Positions 1 through 7,555 of a stretch of 64,000 bases of DNA are shown piece after piece; position 1 is the stretch's first letter, and every line of letters starts with the position of its first letter. Below the pieces are notes generated by a model. The model saw nothing but the letters and a program-made list of their open reading frames with translations. It was not told the origin of the DNA and searched no databases. A program made the position numbers and the translations under genes. The stretch is from assembly GCA_050313895.1 (NCBI GenBank), contig JBNPMI010000001.1; one strand, 5' to 3'. This DNA comes from JALFST01 sp022779285 (GTDB taxonomy: Bacteria; Bacillota; Clostridia; Tissierellales; Peptoniphilaceae).

Positions 1-876
1 CTTAAGCGCCATTTTTGTGGCGATGACGGAGTTACAGCCATGAGCGATGTTGGCGAATGACCCGCCATGAATGAATGCCGGCGTCCCCTCCAGCGTCTGC
101 ACCAAATTGGGTTTGAGCGCATCCTTGAGAAGTGCCGTCATCGCTCCCTCCGCCTTGAGATCATGCGCTGTAACCGGGCTGCCTGCATAGGAATACCCTA
201 CGATGATTCGGCCAAGGCGCTCTTTAAGATCCGAAATATCTGAGGATAGACAAAGCACCGCCATAATTTCGGAAGCCACCGTGATTTCAAATCCGTCCTC
301 ACGAGGCACGCCCTGCATGCGTCCGCCCAGACCATCCACAATATGGCGAAGCTGACGATCATTCATGTCCACGGCACGTTTCCATGTGATTTGTTTTGGA
401 TCGATTCCTAAGGAGTTCCCCTGCTGAATATGATTATCAAGCATTGCGGCAAGAAGGTTGTTGGCAGCGCCAATTGCATGAAAATCTCCCGTAAAGTGCA
501 GATTGATGTCTTCCATGGGCACTACCTGGGCATAGCCGCCGCCGGCCGCACCGCCCTTTACTCCGAATACAGGCCCGAGACTCGGCTCTCGCAATGCCAC
601 AACAGCATTCTTTCCATTGCGGCGCAATGCATCGGTCAAGCCGACACTGGTTGTCGTCTTTCCCTCACCTGCCGGCGTCGGTGTGATTGCCGTCACAAGA
701 ATCAGCTTTCCATCCGGACGGTCCGACAAATCCTTAAGCAGCCGAAGATCAATTTTCGCTTTCTCATGCCCATACTGCTCAAGATATTTTTCGTCAATCC
801 CGGCAATATGCGCAATTTCAACAATGTTCTTCTTCCGGCACTCCTGTGCAATTTGGATATCCGTTTTGATTTCCAC
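1..876 (-). CDS. fhs: Formate--tetrahydrofolate ligase, 3' part cut by window edge
   Basis: Only the first 292 codons lie in the window; the family is about 555 residues long, so the C-terminal half is beyond the left edge. The enzyme joins formate to tetrahydrofolate using ATP, giving 10-formyl-THF in the cytoplasm for one-carbon metabolism and, in acetogens, the Wood-Ljungdahl pathway. The P-loop-like motif [12 protein letters not shown] is at residues 65-76, and the family motif [11 protein letters not shown] is near residue 280. The start is GTG at 876, chosen because GGAAGG sits just upstream and the translation begins [11 protein letters not shown], which suits the family. No homologous neighbour suggests an acetogenesis cluster here. 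Identification is firm. Confidence 0.95.
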   Translation of the reverse strand, partial: MEIKTDIQIAQECRKKNIVEIAHIAGIDEKYLEQYGHEKAKIDLRLLKDLSDRPDGKLILVTAITPTPAGEGKTTTSVGLTDALRRNGKNAVVALREPSLGPVFGVKGGAAGGGYAQVVPMEDINLHFTGDFHAIGAANNLLAAMLDNHIQQGNSLGIDPKQITWKRAVDMNDRQLRHIVDGLGGRMQGVPREDGFEITVASEIMAVLCLSSDISDLKERLGRIIVGYSYAGSPVTAHDLKAEGAMTALLKDALKPNLVQTLEGTPAFIHGGSFANIAHGCNSVIATKMALK

Positions 877-919
877 GCTTTCCTTCCCTTCGTTCACCGC
901 CAATAGCTCCGACAGCTCT

Positions 920-925
920 ATTATA
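920..925 (-). promoter_or_regulatory. Candidate -10 box for fhs
   Basis: A perfect TATAAT on the minus strand 44 nt upstream of the GTG start of fhs. No convincing -35 hexamer is seen at 16-18 nt. The implied leader is too short to hold a tetrahydrofolate riboswitch. Confidence 0.4.
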
Positions 926-1049
926 CTGAAATAGCGTACTTTGAGGAAAAATGTTTGCGAAAGATGCTTGTTTCAAAGAGATTTTCGCATAGATCATAGA
1001 ATCATCCCTCCGGAATCCGCATTTTCCGGATGGCTGTCCTTTGCTTATT

Positions 1050-1068
1050 GAAATTTTAGCAAAATTTC
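1050..1068. repeat. Perfect 8-3-8 inverted repeat
   Basis: GAAATTTT, then agc, then AAAATTTC. Symmetry of this size (19 bp) is typical of a dimeric repressor site, but no promoter can be assigned to it. Confidence 0.4.
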
Positions 1069-1262
1069 CTAAATGTATGCTATGGGAGGAATGCATAATC
1101 CGTTCCGAGTCCACACCTTCACAAATGATAAAACCGCTTGAAATCAGCATTTTATTGGGATTTTTCATTGGAATTGACAATGCAAAAAATATGCCCTGTC
1201 CCCGTTTTTGTCCTCACTTTAATAATTCGTCTTTTCCATAACCCATGGAAAGTTTTTCGCAC

Positions 1263-1296
1263 AAAAAAGGCGGAGAATCACTCCCCCGCCTTTTTG
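1263..1296. terminator. Hairpin with T-runs on both strands
   Basis: AAAAAGGCGG pairs with CCGCCTTTTT around a short loop. On the minus strand it overlaps the last codons of the small basic gene ending at 1278 and would terminate it. The run of A on the other side makes it potentially bidirectional. Confidence 0.7.
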
Positions 1297-1475
1297 AGTT
1301 CTTGTCGACGTTCTACAATCAATCCTTCCAGCTCTTGGAGATTCGCTTCCTAAGCATGGTTTCGGATGTAACTTCTTGCCGTTCGCAAATATCCCTGAAC
1401 TGTTGCTTTCTTGCGATGCCTCTGTCCCCAAACTCTGCTTGCCCTCTTCCGGGCTTCACTCGTTTTATCGGCCAT
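1278..1475 (-). pseudogene. Small basic protein gene interrupted by one in-frame TAG
   Basis: An ATG at 1475 follows GGAAG at good spacing. The frame then reads 41 residues (starting MADKTSEARKRASRVWG), meets TAG at 1350-1352, and continues in the same frame for 23 residues (EANLQELEGLIVERRQELKK...) to TGA at 1278. The two halves together resemble a family of small basic proteins common on Firmicutes mobile DNA: a basic N-terminus, then a 'TARSYIRNHA' stretch, then an amphipathic Leu/Glu helix. This family link is from memory of its pattern, not from a search. TAG is an ordinary stop in this genome (rplA and ecfT end with it), so the simple reading is a nonsense mutation. Suppression or recoding is the alternative. 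Confidence 0.6.
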
Positions 1476-1698
1476 TTACTTCCTTCTGTTCTGAATTTGA
1501 ACAACAAAGCTTCTACCGATTCCGGCAAATCATAGGCTCAATATCAGTTTCAACATGATCGGTTCGTAGTATACACATAATATCCCCCAAAGGAGCTGGG
1601 GTTTTGAGCCCCCTTCGGTTTGTGATAGCGACTATCATTGAGATGAAGCTTGCTGCGGCTCCGATGATTATCGCTATCTATAAACATACGGGAATCAT
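1465..1698 (-). pseudogene. Possible small membrane protein frame with two in-frame TAG codons
   Basis: From ATG at 1698 (another at 1716) the frame encodes a hydrophobic segment (IAIIIGAAASFISMIVAI) followed by a polar tail. TAG occurs at 1678-1680 and again at 1513-1515, and the frame ends with TAA at 1465-1467, inside the start of the next gene (11-nt overlap), as in a translationally coupled pair. I see no convincing ribosome binding site. The part from 1550 to 1698 is also covered by the read-through frame of the 112-residue gene upstream, so at most one of the two readings is real there. Confidence 0.3.
1622..1637. promoter_or_regulatory. TGATAG dyad, Fur-box-like
   Basis: TGATAG-CGA-CTATCA is a perfect 6-bp dyad with a 7-1-7-like layout reminiscent of Fur-family boxes. 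A half-matching copy (TGATTATCGCTATC) lies about 40 bp away at 1664-1677. No promoter is identifiable, and the similarity may be chance within coding sequence. Confidence 0.2.
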
Positions 1699-1852
1699 CT
1701 TCCGAAGCCCTACCATCAATCTTTGGCCAAGTCATTGCCTTGTTTCCGGTTCTACAAGGCATGTTTTCTATAAAACCGCTTGTTATAAGCATTCCCGCTT
1801 GCTTGTCTTGACCAAGCTTTTGAGGCCCGTATATCTTCCGTCTTGCCTTATG

Positions 1853-2191
1853 CTATCGCAACTGTCTCCACGCTTCCTTTACGTTGTTCCAAAGCAAGGC
1901 TTTGTCTTTTTCGATTGCTTTTTTTCGATCTCTCTTTGCCGCCCAAATATAAGCTTCCGCTAAGCCCGTCCACTCCGAATTTTGCAGAATCTTCTTATAA
2001 GGTTGAAAATAAACCATTTTATCCTTCGGCGGTCTTTCCTTGTACGCTTTTATCCGGTAATAGCGTTCCGGCTTGAGCTTATACTGCGACGGATTATACG
2101 CAAAATAGTCATGCCATGCTTTAAGAAAAACAGAAAGCCTCTGAAAGAATGGCTTTTTTTCTTGAATTTCCGTTTTTTCTTGTGTTTTCAC
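1853..2191 (-). CDS. Hypothetical 112-residue charged protein, possibly truncated by TAG
   Basis: The start is GTG at 2191, preceded by GAAAGGAAA. The product is rich in Lys, Arg, Trp and Tyr, has no membrane segment and no motif I recognise. It ends in TAG at 1853-1855, but the same frame stays open for another 100 codons to TGA at 1550, with a composition that still looks protein-like (for example KLGQDKQAGMLITSGF). It sits directly upstream of two other small frames that also contain TAG. It could be a genuine short protein, a gene truncated by nonsense mutation, or part of a TAG-recoded mobile element. Confidence 0.45.
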   Translation of the reverse strand: MKTQEKTEIQEKKPFFQRLSVFLKAWHDYFAYNPSQYKLKPERYYRIKAYKERPPKDKMVYFQPYKKILQNSEWTGLAEAYIWAAKRDRKKAIEKDKALLWNNVKEAWRQLR

Positions 2192-2383
2192 AGCGTTTCC
2201 TTTCTCAAAATCGATTCAAATCTTTTTCACCGACCCATCGGATACCTGATATCTGTATACCCGTCCGGGTCGAAAATTACATTATTTTGCAGATAGAAAT
2301 CCGCAACGGAATCGAAAATGCATTCAAATCGATCTTTATGCATACTTTCCGATCGGACAGATCTTTGATCGTCAAAAATTCTG

Positions 2384-2415
2384 AAAAAAAAGAACGCCCC
2401 ACAAAGGAGCGTTCT
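2384..2415 (-). terminator. Terminator of the rplJ-rplL operon
   Basis: Stem AGAACGC/GCGTTCT followed on the minus strand by seven to eight T, 16 nt after the rplL stop codon. rplL is therefore the last gene of its operon, and rpoB does not follow. Confidence 0.9.
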
Positions 2416-2430
2416 CTGTCTTGAAAAAAC

Positions 2431-2817
2431 TTACTTTACTTCAACCTCAGCGCCGGCTTCTTCAAGCTTTGCTTTCAGAGCATCAGCCTCATCCTTGCTG
2501 ACCTTCTCTTTCACAGCCTTCGGAGCTTCGTCTACAAGAGCCTTTGCTTCCTTAAGACCGAGGCCGGTTGCTTCCTTGACAATCTTGATAACGTTGATCT
2601 TGCTGGATCCTGCGCTTGCAAGGATGACGTCAAATTCCGTCTGTTCAGCTTCAGCGGCTGCTGCGCCGCCTGCTGCCGGAGCTGCTGCAACTGCTGCTAC
2701 AGGAGCTGCAGCCGATACGCCGAATTCCTCTTCCAAAGCGGAAACGAGCTCAGAAAGCTCAAGAACGGTAAGATTTTTTACTTCTTCAATCAAAGCGGTT
2801 ACTTTTTCAGATGCCAT
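2431..2817 (-). CDS. rplL: 50S ribosomal protein L7/L12
   Basis: A 128-residue stalk protein, the usual length. Dimers bind the C-terminal helix of L10 and recruit translational GTPases to the 50S subunit. Residues 1-35 form the dimerisation domain, about 38-62 the flexible Ala-rich hinge, and the rest the factor-binding domain with [16 protein letters not shown]. The start at 2817 (MASEKV) is preferred over an ATG five codons earlier, because that upstream ATG is part of the GGAGG ribosome binding site itself. It lies 50 nt after rplJ. The normal partner rpoB is missing downstream: a terminator and then small decayed genes follow. Confidence 0.97.
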   Translation of the reverse strand: MASEKVTALIEEVKNLTVLELSELVSALEEEFGVSAAAPVAAVAAAPAAGGAAAAEAEQTEFDVILASAGSSKINVIKIVKEATGLGLKEAKALVDEAPKAVKEKVSKDEADALKAKLEEAGAEVEVK

Positions 2818-2867
2818 TTGTAATTCCTCCATAATATTTCTGACGCGTATGCGTCTGTTACGCAGCC

Positions 2868-3407
2868 TTAAGCTGCTTCATTTTCTTTCTTTTCTTTAAT
2901 TGCATTAAGCGCATAAACGACAGAGCGAAGCACTCCCTGCGATACATTGGCAAGACCGGCAATCGGCCCCTGCAAACCGCGGAGCACCATGCTGAGCAAT
3001 ACCTCCTTGCCGGGAAGCTTGGACAGAGCAACAACCTCATCTGCACTCATCCTCTTGCCGTCCATAAATCCACCCTTAATGGTGAACTGCTCTTCATGAT
3101 CCTTTGCAAACTCATGAGAAATCCTCGGTCCATCAACCATTTCTCCCATAGAGAAAGCAAAAGCATTCGGGCCTGCCAGAAGATCGTCCATGTCCTCATA
3201 TCCCAGCTCGTGGAAAGCACGGGAGACCATGGTATTCTTGTAAACCTTGTATACAACGTCGCTCTGGCGATATTTCCCACGCAATTCGGTAACATCGGCG
3301 ACATTGATGCCGCTATAGCCTAAGACAGTGACGGATTTGGCATTTTGAATCTGCTCTTTAATCTCATCAATGACAGCTTGCTTTTTTTGTAAAGTCTGTT
3401 CTTTCAA
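2868..3407 (-). CDS. rplJ: 50S ribosomal protein L10
   Basis: A 179-residue base of the L7/L12 stalk, bound to 23S rRNA. The sequence begins [16 protein letters not shown] and ends in the helical tail that holds the L7/L12 dimers. I chose TTG at 3407 because GGAGGTG lies six bases before it; a GTG at 3416 is inside that ribosome binding site. The L10-L7/L12 complex usually represses this operon by binding the leader RNA, and a matching leader is visible immediately upstream (3436-3530). Confidence 0.95.
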   Translation of the reverse strand: MKEQTLQKKQAVIDEIKEQIQNAKSVTVLGYSGINVADVTELRGKYRQSDVVYKVYKNTMVSRAFHELGYEDMDDLLAGPNAFAFSMGEMVDGPRISHEFAKDHEEQFTIKGGFMDGKRMSADEVVALSKLPGKEVLLSMVLRGLQGPIAGLANVSQGVLRSVVYALNAIKEKKENEAA

Positions 3408-3435
3408 GTTTTTCACCTCCTCCGGCTACAGATTG

Positions 3436-3530
3436 AAAAACCCTCCGCCTAAGAAGACAGAGGGATTGAATCGAATTCATTCCACCTCGACAGGAAATTA
3501 AGCGAATGCACCTGCGGTCTTCGGTAGCCG
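3436..3530 (-). promoter_or_regulatory. Ribosomal protein L10 leader with attenuator hairpin
   Basis: The RNA between the promoter and rplJ holds the motifs ACCGAAGACCGCAGGTGC and CCTGTCGAGGTGGA, which resemble the conserved L10-binding core of Firmicutes leaders. A strong hairpin follows (CCCTC...GAGGG, 3441-3464) with five T on the minus strand (3436-3440). Binding of L10 is expected to favour termination. The identification rests on motif pattern; a covariance-model search would settle it. Confidence 0.8.
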
Positions 3531-3536
3531 GATATT

Positions 3537-3565
3537 AAATTAGCATAAATTCGGGAAAATTGCAA
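3537..3565 (-). promoter_or_regulatory. Promoter of the rplJ-rplL operon
   Basis: -35 TTGCAA (3560-3565), a 17-nt spacer, and -10 TAATTT (3537-3542), just upstream of the L10 leader. Confidence 0.7.
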
Positions 3566-3597
3566 CCGAATCTTTTCCAATGATCGGAATCCGCAAA

Positions 3598-4302
3598 CTA
3601 CTTTGCGCTTTCAGCCAAACGCGCCGTATCCAATGCAATTCCCGGGCCCATCGTTGTGGCAACTGTTACAGACTTGAGATACTTTCCTTTTGCAGAGGCC
3701 GGTTTCGCGCGAACAATGGCTGCGACGAGAGCGGAAATGTTTTGCTGAATCTGTTCTTCAGAGAAGGAAGCCTTGCCCACCAAAACGTGAACAATATTCT
3801 GCTTATCCGTACGGTACTCAACCTTACCGGCTTTCACCTCTTCAATTGCCTTGGCAACGTCCATCGTAACAGTGCCGGCTTTCGGGTTCGGCATCAAGCC
3901 GCGAGGTCCCAAAACACGACCGATTTTACCAATCTGACCCATCATGTCCGGAGTGGCGATTGCCACATCAAAGTCGAGCCAGTTCTCCTTCTGAACCTTC
4001 TCTACCAGATCTTCTCCGGCAAAATCCGCACCTGCCGCGAGAGCCTCTTCCGCTTTATTTCCCTTTGCAAAAACTGCAACGCGAACCTTCTTGCCGGTTC
4101 CGTTCGGAAGCAATACGGTTCCGCGAACCTGCTGATCCGCATGACGGGAATCGACTCCCAGACGAGCATGAAGCTCGATGGTTTCATCAAACTTAGCAAC
4201 GGCGGTCTTTTTCAACAAAGCGGCGGCTTCCTCGATGCTGTACTCTTTTGTACGGTCAACGAGCTTGGCAGCCTCTACATATTTTTTTCCTCTTTTAGGC
4301 AT
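3598..4302 (-). CDS. rplA: 50S ribosomal protein L1
   Basis: A 234-residue protein of normal length that forms the mobile L1 stalk at the E site and helps release deacylated tRNA. The family stretch [19 protein letters not shown] is intact at about residues 120-138. It follows rplK at 41 nt with a clear ribosome binding site. It ends in TAG, which shows that TAG is used as a normal stop by a highly expressed gene here; this matters for reading the TAG-interrupted genes near 1300-1850. Confidence 0.97.
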   Translation of the reverse strand: MPKRGKKYVEAAKLVDRTKEYSIEEAAALLKKTAVAKFDETIELHARLGVDSRHADQQVRGTVLLPNGTGKKVRVAVFAKGNKAEEALAAGADFAGEDLVEKVQKENWLDFDVAIATPDMMGQIGKIGRVLGPRGLMPNPKAGTVTMDVAKAIEEVKAGKVEYRTDKQNIVHVLVGKASFSEEQIQQNISALVAAIVRAKPASAKGKYLKSVTVATTMGPGIALDTARLAESAK

Positions 4303-4343
4303 TCTATCCTCCTTGTGGTACGAGCGGAAATTCCTCCCACTAA

Positions 4344-4769
4344 TTACTCTTCAACCGTGATTCCCATCGAACGTGCTGTTCCGGCAACCATGCTCATTGC
4401 CGTCTCCAAAGAAGAAGCATTCAAATCCGGCTGCTTGAGCTCTGCAATCTTCTGAACCTGAGCCTTTGTCAGCTTGCCGACCTTCTTCTTATTCGGTTCT
4501 CCGGATGCATGATCCAATCCCAGCTCCTTTTTGATGAGAACTGCAGCCGGCGGAGTCTTCAGAATAAAACTGAAAGAACGGTCTGCATAGATTGTCATCA
4601 ATACCGGAATGATCAATCCGGCCTGATCTGCGGTCTTTGCGTTGAAAGACTTGACAAATTCCATAATGTTGACGCCATGAGGACCCAACGCCGTACCAAC
4701 CGGAGGAGCCGGTGACGCCTGTCCTGCAGGAATCTGAAGCTTAACAATTGCTGCTACTTTTTTAGCCAT
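4344..4769 (-). CDS. rplK: 50S ribosomal protein L11
   Basis: A 141-residue protein of the GTPase-associated centre, binding 23S helices 43/44 next to L10. The flexible N-terminal Pro-rich part ([20 protein letters not shown]) and the C-terminal RNA-binding domain ending in [10 protein letters not shown] are intact. It is third or fourth in the rpmG-secE-nusG-rplK-rplA operon, about 105 nt downstream of nusG; that gap shows no clear promoter. Confidence 0.97.
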   Translation of the reverse strand: MAKKVAAIVKLQIPAGQASPAPPVGTALGPHGVNIMEFVKSFNAKTADQAGLIIPVLMTIYADRSFSFILKTPPAAVLIKKELGLDHASGEPNKKKVGKLTKAQVQKIAELKQPDLNASSLETAMSMVAGTARSMGITVEE

Positions 4770-4874
4770 AGTATCCCTCCAAGGATTTCTATCGTGGTCG
4801 AAGCGGGGTTACCCCCTCCCACTAACGACTATTCCCGCACTTTTCTGTGCCTTCTTTGCTTTTTTTGTAGACGA

Positions 4875-5417
4875 TTAATTTGTTTCAATATCGTCAAATG
4901 ACATTTCTACAGATGTCTCGCGACCAAACATATTGATGAGTCCTTTGATCATCTGCTTTTCGGTATTGACCTCCTCCACCTCAGCGGCAAAGCCGGCAAA
5001 GGGTCCGAAGATGATCTCCACCGTATCGCCGGGACGAACATCGATATCGCGTGTCGGAATTTGCTCTCGTACGCCGAATTGTGCGATTTCGCGCGCTGTG
5101 AGAGGCACGGGATCCGAACCGGGGCCGACAAAGCCCGTCACGCCTTGCGTATTACGAATCAAGTACCAGGACGTTGGGGTAATATTCATCTTCACCAGAA
5201 CATATCCGGGAAGCATCTTGCGTTCCTTGATCACGCGCTGATTATTCTTCAGTTCCGTATATTTTTCCAACGGAACGCGCACATCAAAAACGTTGTCGTC
5301 CTGCTTGTTTTCGATCAGCATTTCGATCTTGTCCTTGACTTTGTTCTCATAACCGGAATAGGTATGAACAACATACCATTTTCCTTCATCCGGGATATTC
5401 TTTTTAAGGTCTGTCAT
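4875..5417 (-). CDS. nusG: Transcription termination/antitermination factor NusG
   Basis: A 180-residue NusG. The NGN domain (about residues 12-110, starting KWYVVHTYSGYENKV) binds the RNA polymerase clamp helices. The C-terminal KOW domain (from about residue 125, RPGDTVEIIFGPFAGF) contacts Rho or the ribosome. It is placed after secE by 24 nt, the standard arrangement. There is no insertion between the domains. Confidence 0.97.
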   Translation of the reverse strand: MTDLKKNIPDEGKWYVVHTYSGYENKVKDKIEMLIENKQDDNVFDVRVPLEKYTELKNNQRVIKERKMLPGYVLVKMNITPTSWYLIRNTQGVTGFVGPGSDPVPLTAREIAQFGVREQIPTRDIDVRPGDTVEIIFGPFAGFAAEVEEVNTEKQMIKGLINMFGRETSVEMSFDDIETN

Positions 5418-5441
5418 TTACATCCCCCTTTTCCCGATGGA

Positions 5442-5627
5442 TTACAGAACCAGTCCGACCAACCAACCAAAGATAATGTCCAGAGCCCAACAAAATACGG
5501 CAACAATTGCCGCAAAAATAATAACCGTGACGGTGTACTGAATGGTCTGCTTACGTGTCGGCCAAGAAAGCTTCTTCAGCTCCCGCCGTGCCGTTTGCAG
5601 GCGTCCCGTCTTACGTTTTTCTGCCAT
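5442..5627 (-). CDS. secE: Preprotein translocase subunit SecE
   Basis: A 61-residue short Gram-positive type SecE with a single C-terminal membrane segment (about residues 32-56). The basic amphipathic helix before it carries the family motif ELKKLSWPTRKQ. It clamps the two halves of SecY; secY itself is in the window at 28012. It lies 9 nt after rpmG and 24 nt before nusG. Confidence 0.95.
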   Translation of the reverse strand: MAEKRKTGRLQTARRELKKLSWPTRKQTIQYTVTVIIFAAIVAVFCWALDIIFGWLVGLVL

Positions 5628-5636
5628 ATTGACTCC

Positions 5637-5786
5637 TTACTTTGTTTCGCGGTGCAAAGTGTGTTTTTTACAAACCGGGCAATATTTTTTCAGTTCCAAA
5701 CGCCCTGTCACGGTCTGCTTATTTTTGGTGGTATCGTAGTTTCTGTTCTTGCACTCGGTGCATGCCAGTTTCACTTTTTCAGCCAT
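5637..5786 (-). CDS. rpmG: 50S ribosomal protein L33
   Basis: A 49-residue L33 of the zinc-binding type, with two Cys pairs (CTEC near residue 9 and CPVC near residue 36). Translation starts [12 protein letters not shown] at ATG 5786, with TAGGAGG upstream. It is the first gene of the rpmG-secE-nusG-rplK-rplA operon, behind a good promoter at 5867-5895. Confidence 0.96.
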   Translation of the reverse strand: MAEKVKLACTECKNRNYDTTKNKQTVTGRLELKKYCPVCKKHTLHRETK

Positions 5787-5866
5787 GATTTCCTCCTACT
5801 CCCAAAAAGTATCGGTCCCTTTTTTGCGCACTCAAAAAAGACATATCGTTGCCGATACGTTCCTAT

Positions 5867-5895
5867 ATCTTAACATAGGGAAATGGGGTATGCAA
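5867..5895 (-). promoter_or_regulatory. Promoter of the rpmG-secE-nusG-rplKA operon
   Basis: -35 TTGCAT (5890-5895), 17-nt spacer, -10 TAAGAT (5867-5872), about 80 nt before the rpmG start. Confidence 0.75.
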
Positions 5896-5992
5896 GCTGT
5901 TATCCCCATTTTTCCTATGTTGATGACCGGAAAAATCAGTCTACGCATGAGCTGTAGAATTTAATTCCGGCAGTTTCCGCAAGTGAAAAGCT

Positions 5993-7525
5993 TTATCTTC
6001 CATATCTCCGAACCATTTCCCGGAGCTTCACGACCTGTGCTTGTTTTATATAATCCTGTTGCATACGCCATCGCCAATTATTTCCCAGATAACCGGGCCT
6101 GTTGATGCGCGCTGAATTGTCCAGCTCCAGCAGATCCTGCATGGAAACGATACAAAAATCCGCAACAGAGGCGCAAAGTCCGCGAAGGATTCCTTTGATA
6201 ACATCCTGATCCGCTTCCAATCCGAAATATGCCAGCACTCGATTTTTCTCTTCAATCGTTGCCGTATCTCTCCACCAGCCAAGAAGAGTGTCAGAATCGT
6301 GCGTCGATGAATAGACGCTTGTACGATAGGAATAATTATGCGGTTGATACTCCGAATTCTCCTCGCAAAAAGCAAATTGAATCGGTCTCATACCCGGAAA
6401 GCCCGCCTGTGTCCGAAGCTCCACGACCTCTTCCGTGAGTGCTCCCAAATCCTCAACAAGGATCGGCAAAGGACCCAGTTTCCTTTCCAAAACCTGAAAA
6501 AGCTCAAGCCCGGGACCTTTTTTCCAAGCACCGTTTCGCGCTGTCTCTTCCTGTCCAGGCACGGACCAATAATTTGCAAAGCCCAGAAAATGATCAAGCC
6601 TTACAATATCATAGCGAAGCATGCTTTCTCGCATACGGGAAATCCAAAAATCATAGTCGTTCTCCGCAAGCGCCTTCCAATTATAGAGAGGATTTCCCCA
6701 AAGCTGCCCTTCCGCATTATAAAAGTCGGGAGGAACGCCCGCCTTTTCCATCAGGTTCCGCTTCTCATCCATCTGAAATGCCTCTGCATTGGACCATACA
6801 TCCGCACTGTCCGCCGCAACATAGATGGGCAAATCTCCGATAATTTGAATGCCATGCGCATTGGCATACTCTTTTACGGCATGCCATTGCTTAAAAAAAA
6901 CAAATTGCATCCAAACCTGAAAGTCAATCTCGCGGGCATGTGATTCGCGGAATCCCTGAAGAGCCTCGGCATCTCTCAGTTTAAAGGGATCCTGCCATTC
7001 GGTCCAGGAAACATCCATGAATTCCTGTTTAATTGCCATAAACAATGCGTAATCGGTCAGCCAGCTTTGATTTCTCAGCAAAAAAACGTCCTGAGCCTTA
7101 CGATCCATTTTGCTTGCACGTTGATAAGCGCGTTTTAAGATTCGGTACCGATTATTGTATAGGAGAGCATAATCCACCGATTCCGAATCTTCACCAAAAT
7201 CAACGGGCTCCAGTTCTTCCGCAGAAAGCAGCCCCTCCTTTGCCAATAACTCCAAATCAATAAAATAGGGATTGCCGGCAAAGCTTGAAAAGCTCGAATA
7301 TGGCGAATCTCCATAGCTCGTCGGTCCGAGAGGCAGAATTTGCCAATAGCGCATACCGCATGCCTCCAGGTAATCCACAAAGCGATATGCCTCTTCTCCA
7401 AAGGTTCCGATTCCATAACGAGAAGGTAAGGAAAAAACAGGCAAGAGGATCCCCATGCCCCTCTCATAATGAACCTGCGAAAGCTGTACCTGCGTTTTTT
7501 CTTCGAGTTCACGAACGGAAATCAT
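5993..7525 (-). CDS. malQ: 4-alpha-glucanotransferase (amylomaltase)
   Basis: A 510-residue GH77 enzyme of full length. It moves alpha-1,4-glucan segments between maltodextrins or glycogen in the cytoplasm. Visible signatures are the N-terminal GILLPVFSLPSRYGIG, the loop GDLPIYVAADSADVW (about 230-244), the nucleophile in RLDHF (Asp 311) and the acid/base EDLG (Glu 358). It follows trpS by only 30 nt, so it is probably cotranscribed with it, an arrangement with no obvious metabolic logic. No other maltose or glycogen gene is in the window. Confidence 0.96.
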   Translation of the reverse strand: MISVRELEEKTQVQLSQVHYERGMGILLPVFSLPSRYGIGTFGEEAYRFVDYLEACGMRYWQILPLGPTSYGDSPYSSFSSFAGNPYFIDLELLAKEGLLSAEELEPVDFGEDSESVDYALLYNNRYRILKRAYQRASKMDRKAQDVFLLRNQSWLTDYALFMAIKQEFMDVSWTEWQDPFKLRDAEALQGFRESHAREIDFQVWMQFVFFKQWHAVKEYANAHGIQIIGDLPIYVAADSADVWSNAEAFQMDEKRNLMEKAGVPPDFYNAEGQLWGNPLYNWKALAENDYDFWISRMRESMLRYDIVRLDHFLGFANYWSVPGQEETARNGAWKKGPGLELFQVLERKLGPLPILVEDLGALTEEVVELRTQAGFPGMRPIQFAFCEENSEYQPHNYSYRTSVYSSTHDSDTLLGWWRDTATIEEKNRVLAYFGLEADQDVIKGILRGLCASVADFCIVSMQDLLELDNSARINRPGYLGNNWRWRMQQDYIKQAQVVKLREMVRRYGR

Positions 7526-7555
7526 GAGCGTGCTCCTCTTTCAGATCAACGATTC

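Larger units (their letters stand above)
877..1262. other. Gene-free stretch between fhs and a small decayed gene
   Basis: No frame here has both a ribosome binding site and a protein-like translation. The one structured element I see is a perfect 8-bp inverted repeat with a 3-nt centre at 1050-1068 (GAAATTTT-agc-AAAATTTC). It is too weak and lacks a T-run to be a terminator, and could be an operator. Confidence 0.5.

Noticed and set aside
877..1000. Tetrahydrofolate riboswitch before fhs
   Set aside because: The -10 box leaves a leader of roughly 35 nt, too short, and the conserved core is not seen.
818..1180. 120-codon minus frame upstream of and overlapping fhs
   Set aside because: Overlaps the fhs start in another frame, has no ribosome binding site and a translation without recognisable features.
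1350..1352. Pyrrolysine insertion at the TAG
   Set aside because: No pyl genes or PYLIS-like context are visible, and rplA ends normally in TAG. Suppression as another amino acid is kept open as a finding.
3580..4455. 291-codon plus frame opposite rplA-rplK
   Set aside because: Antisense to two unmistakable ribosomal protein genes.
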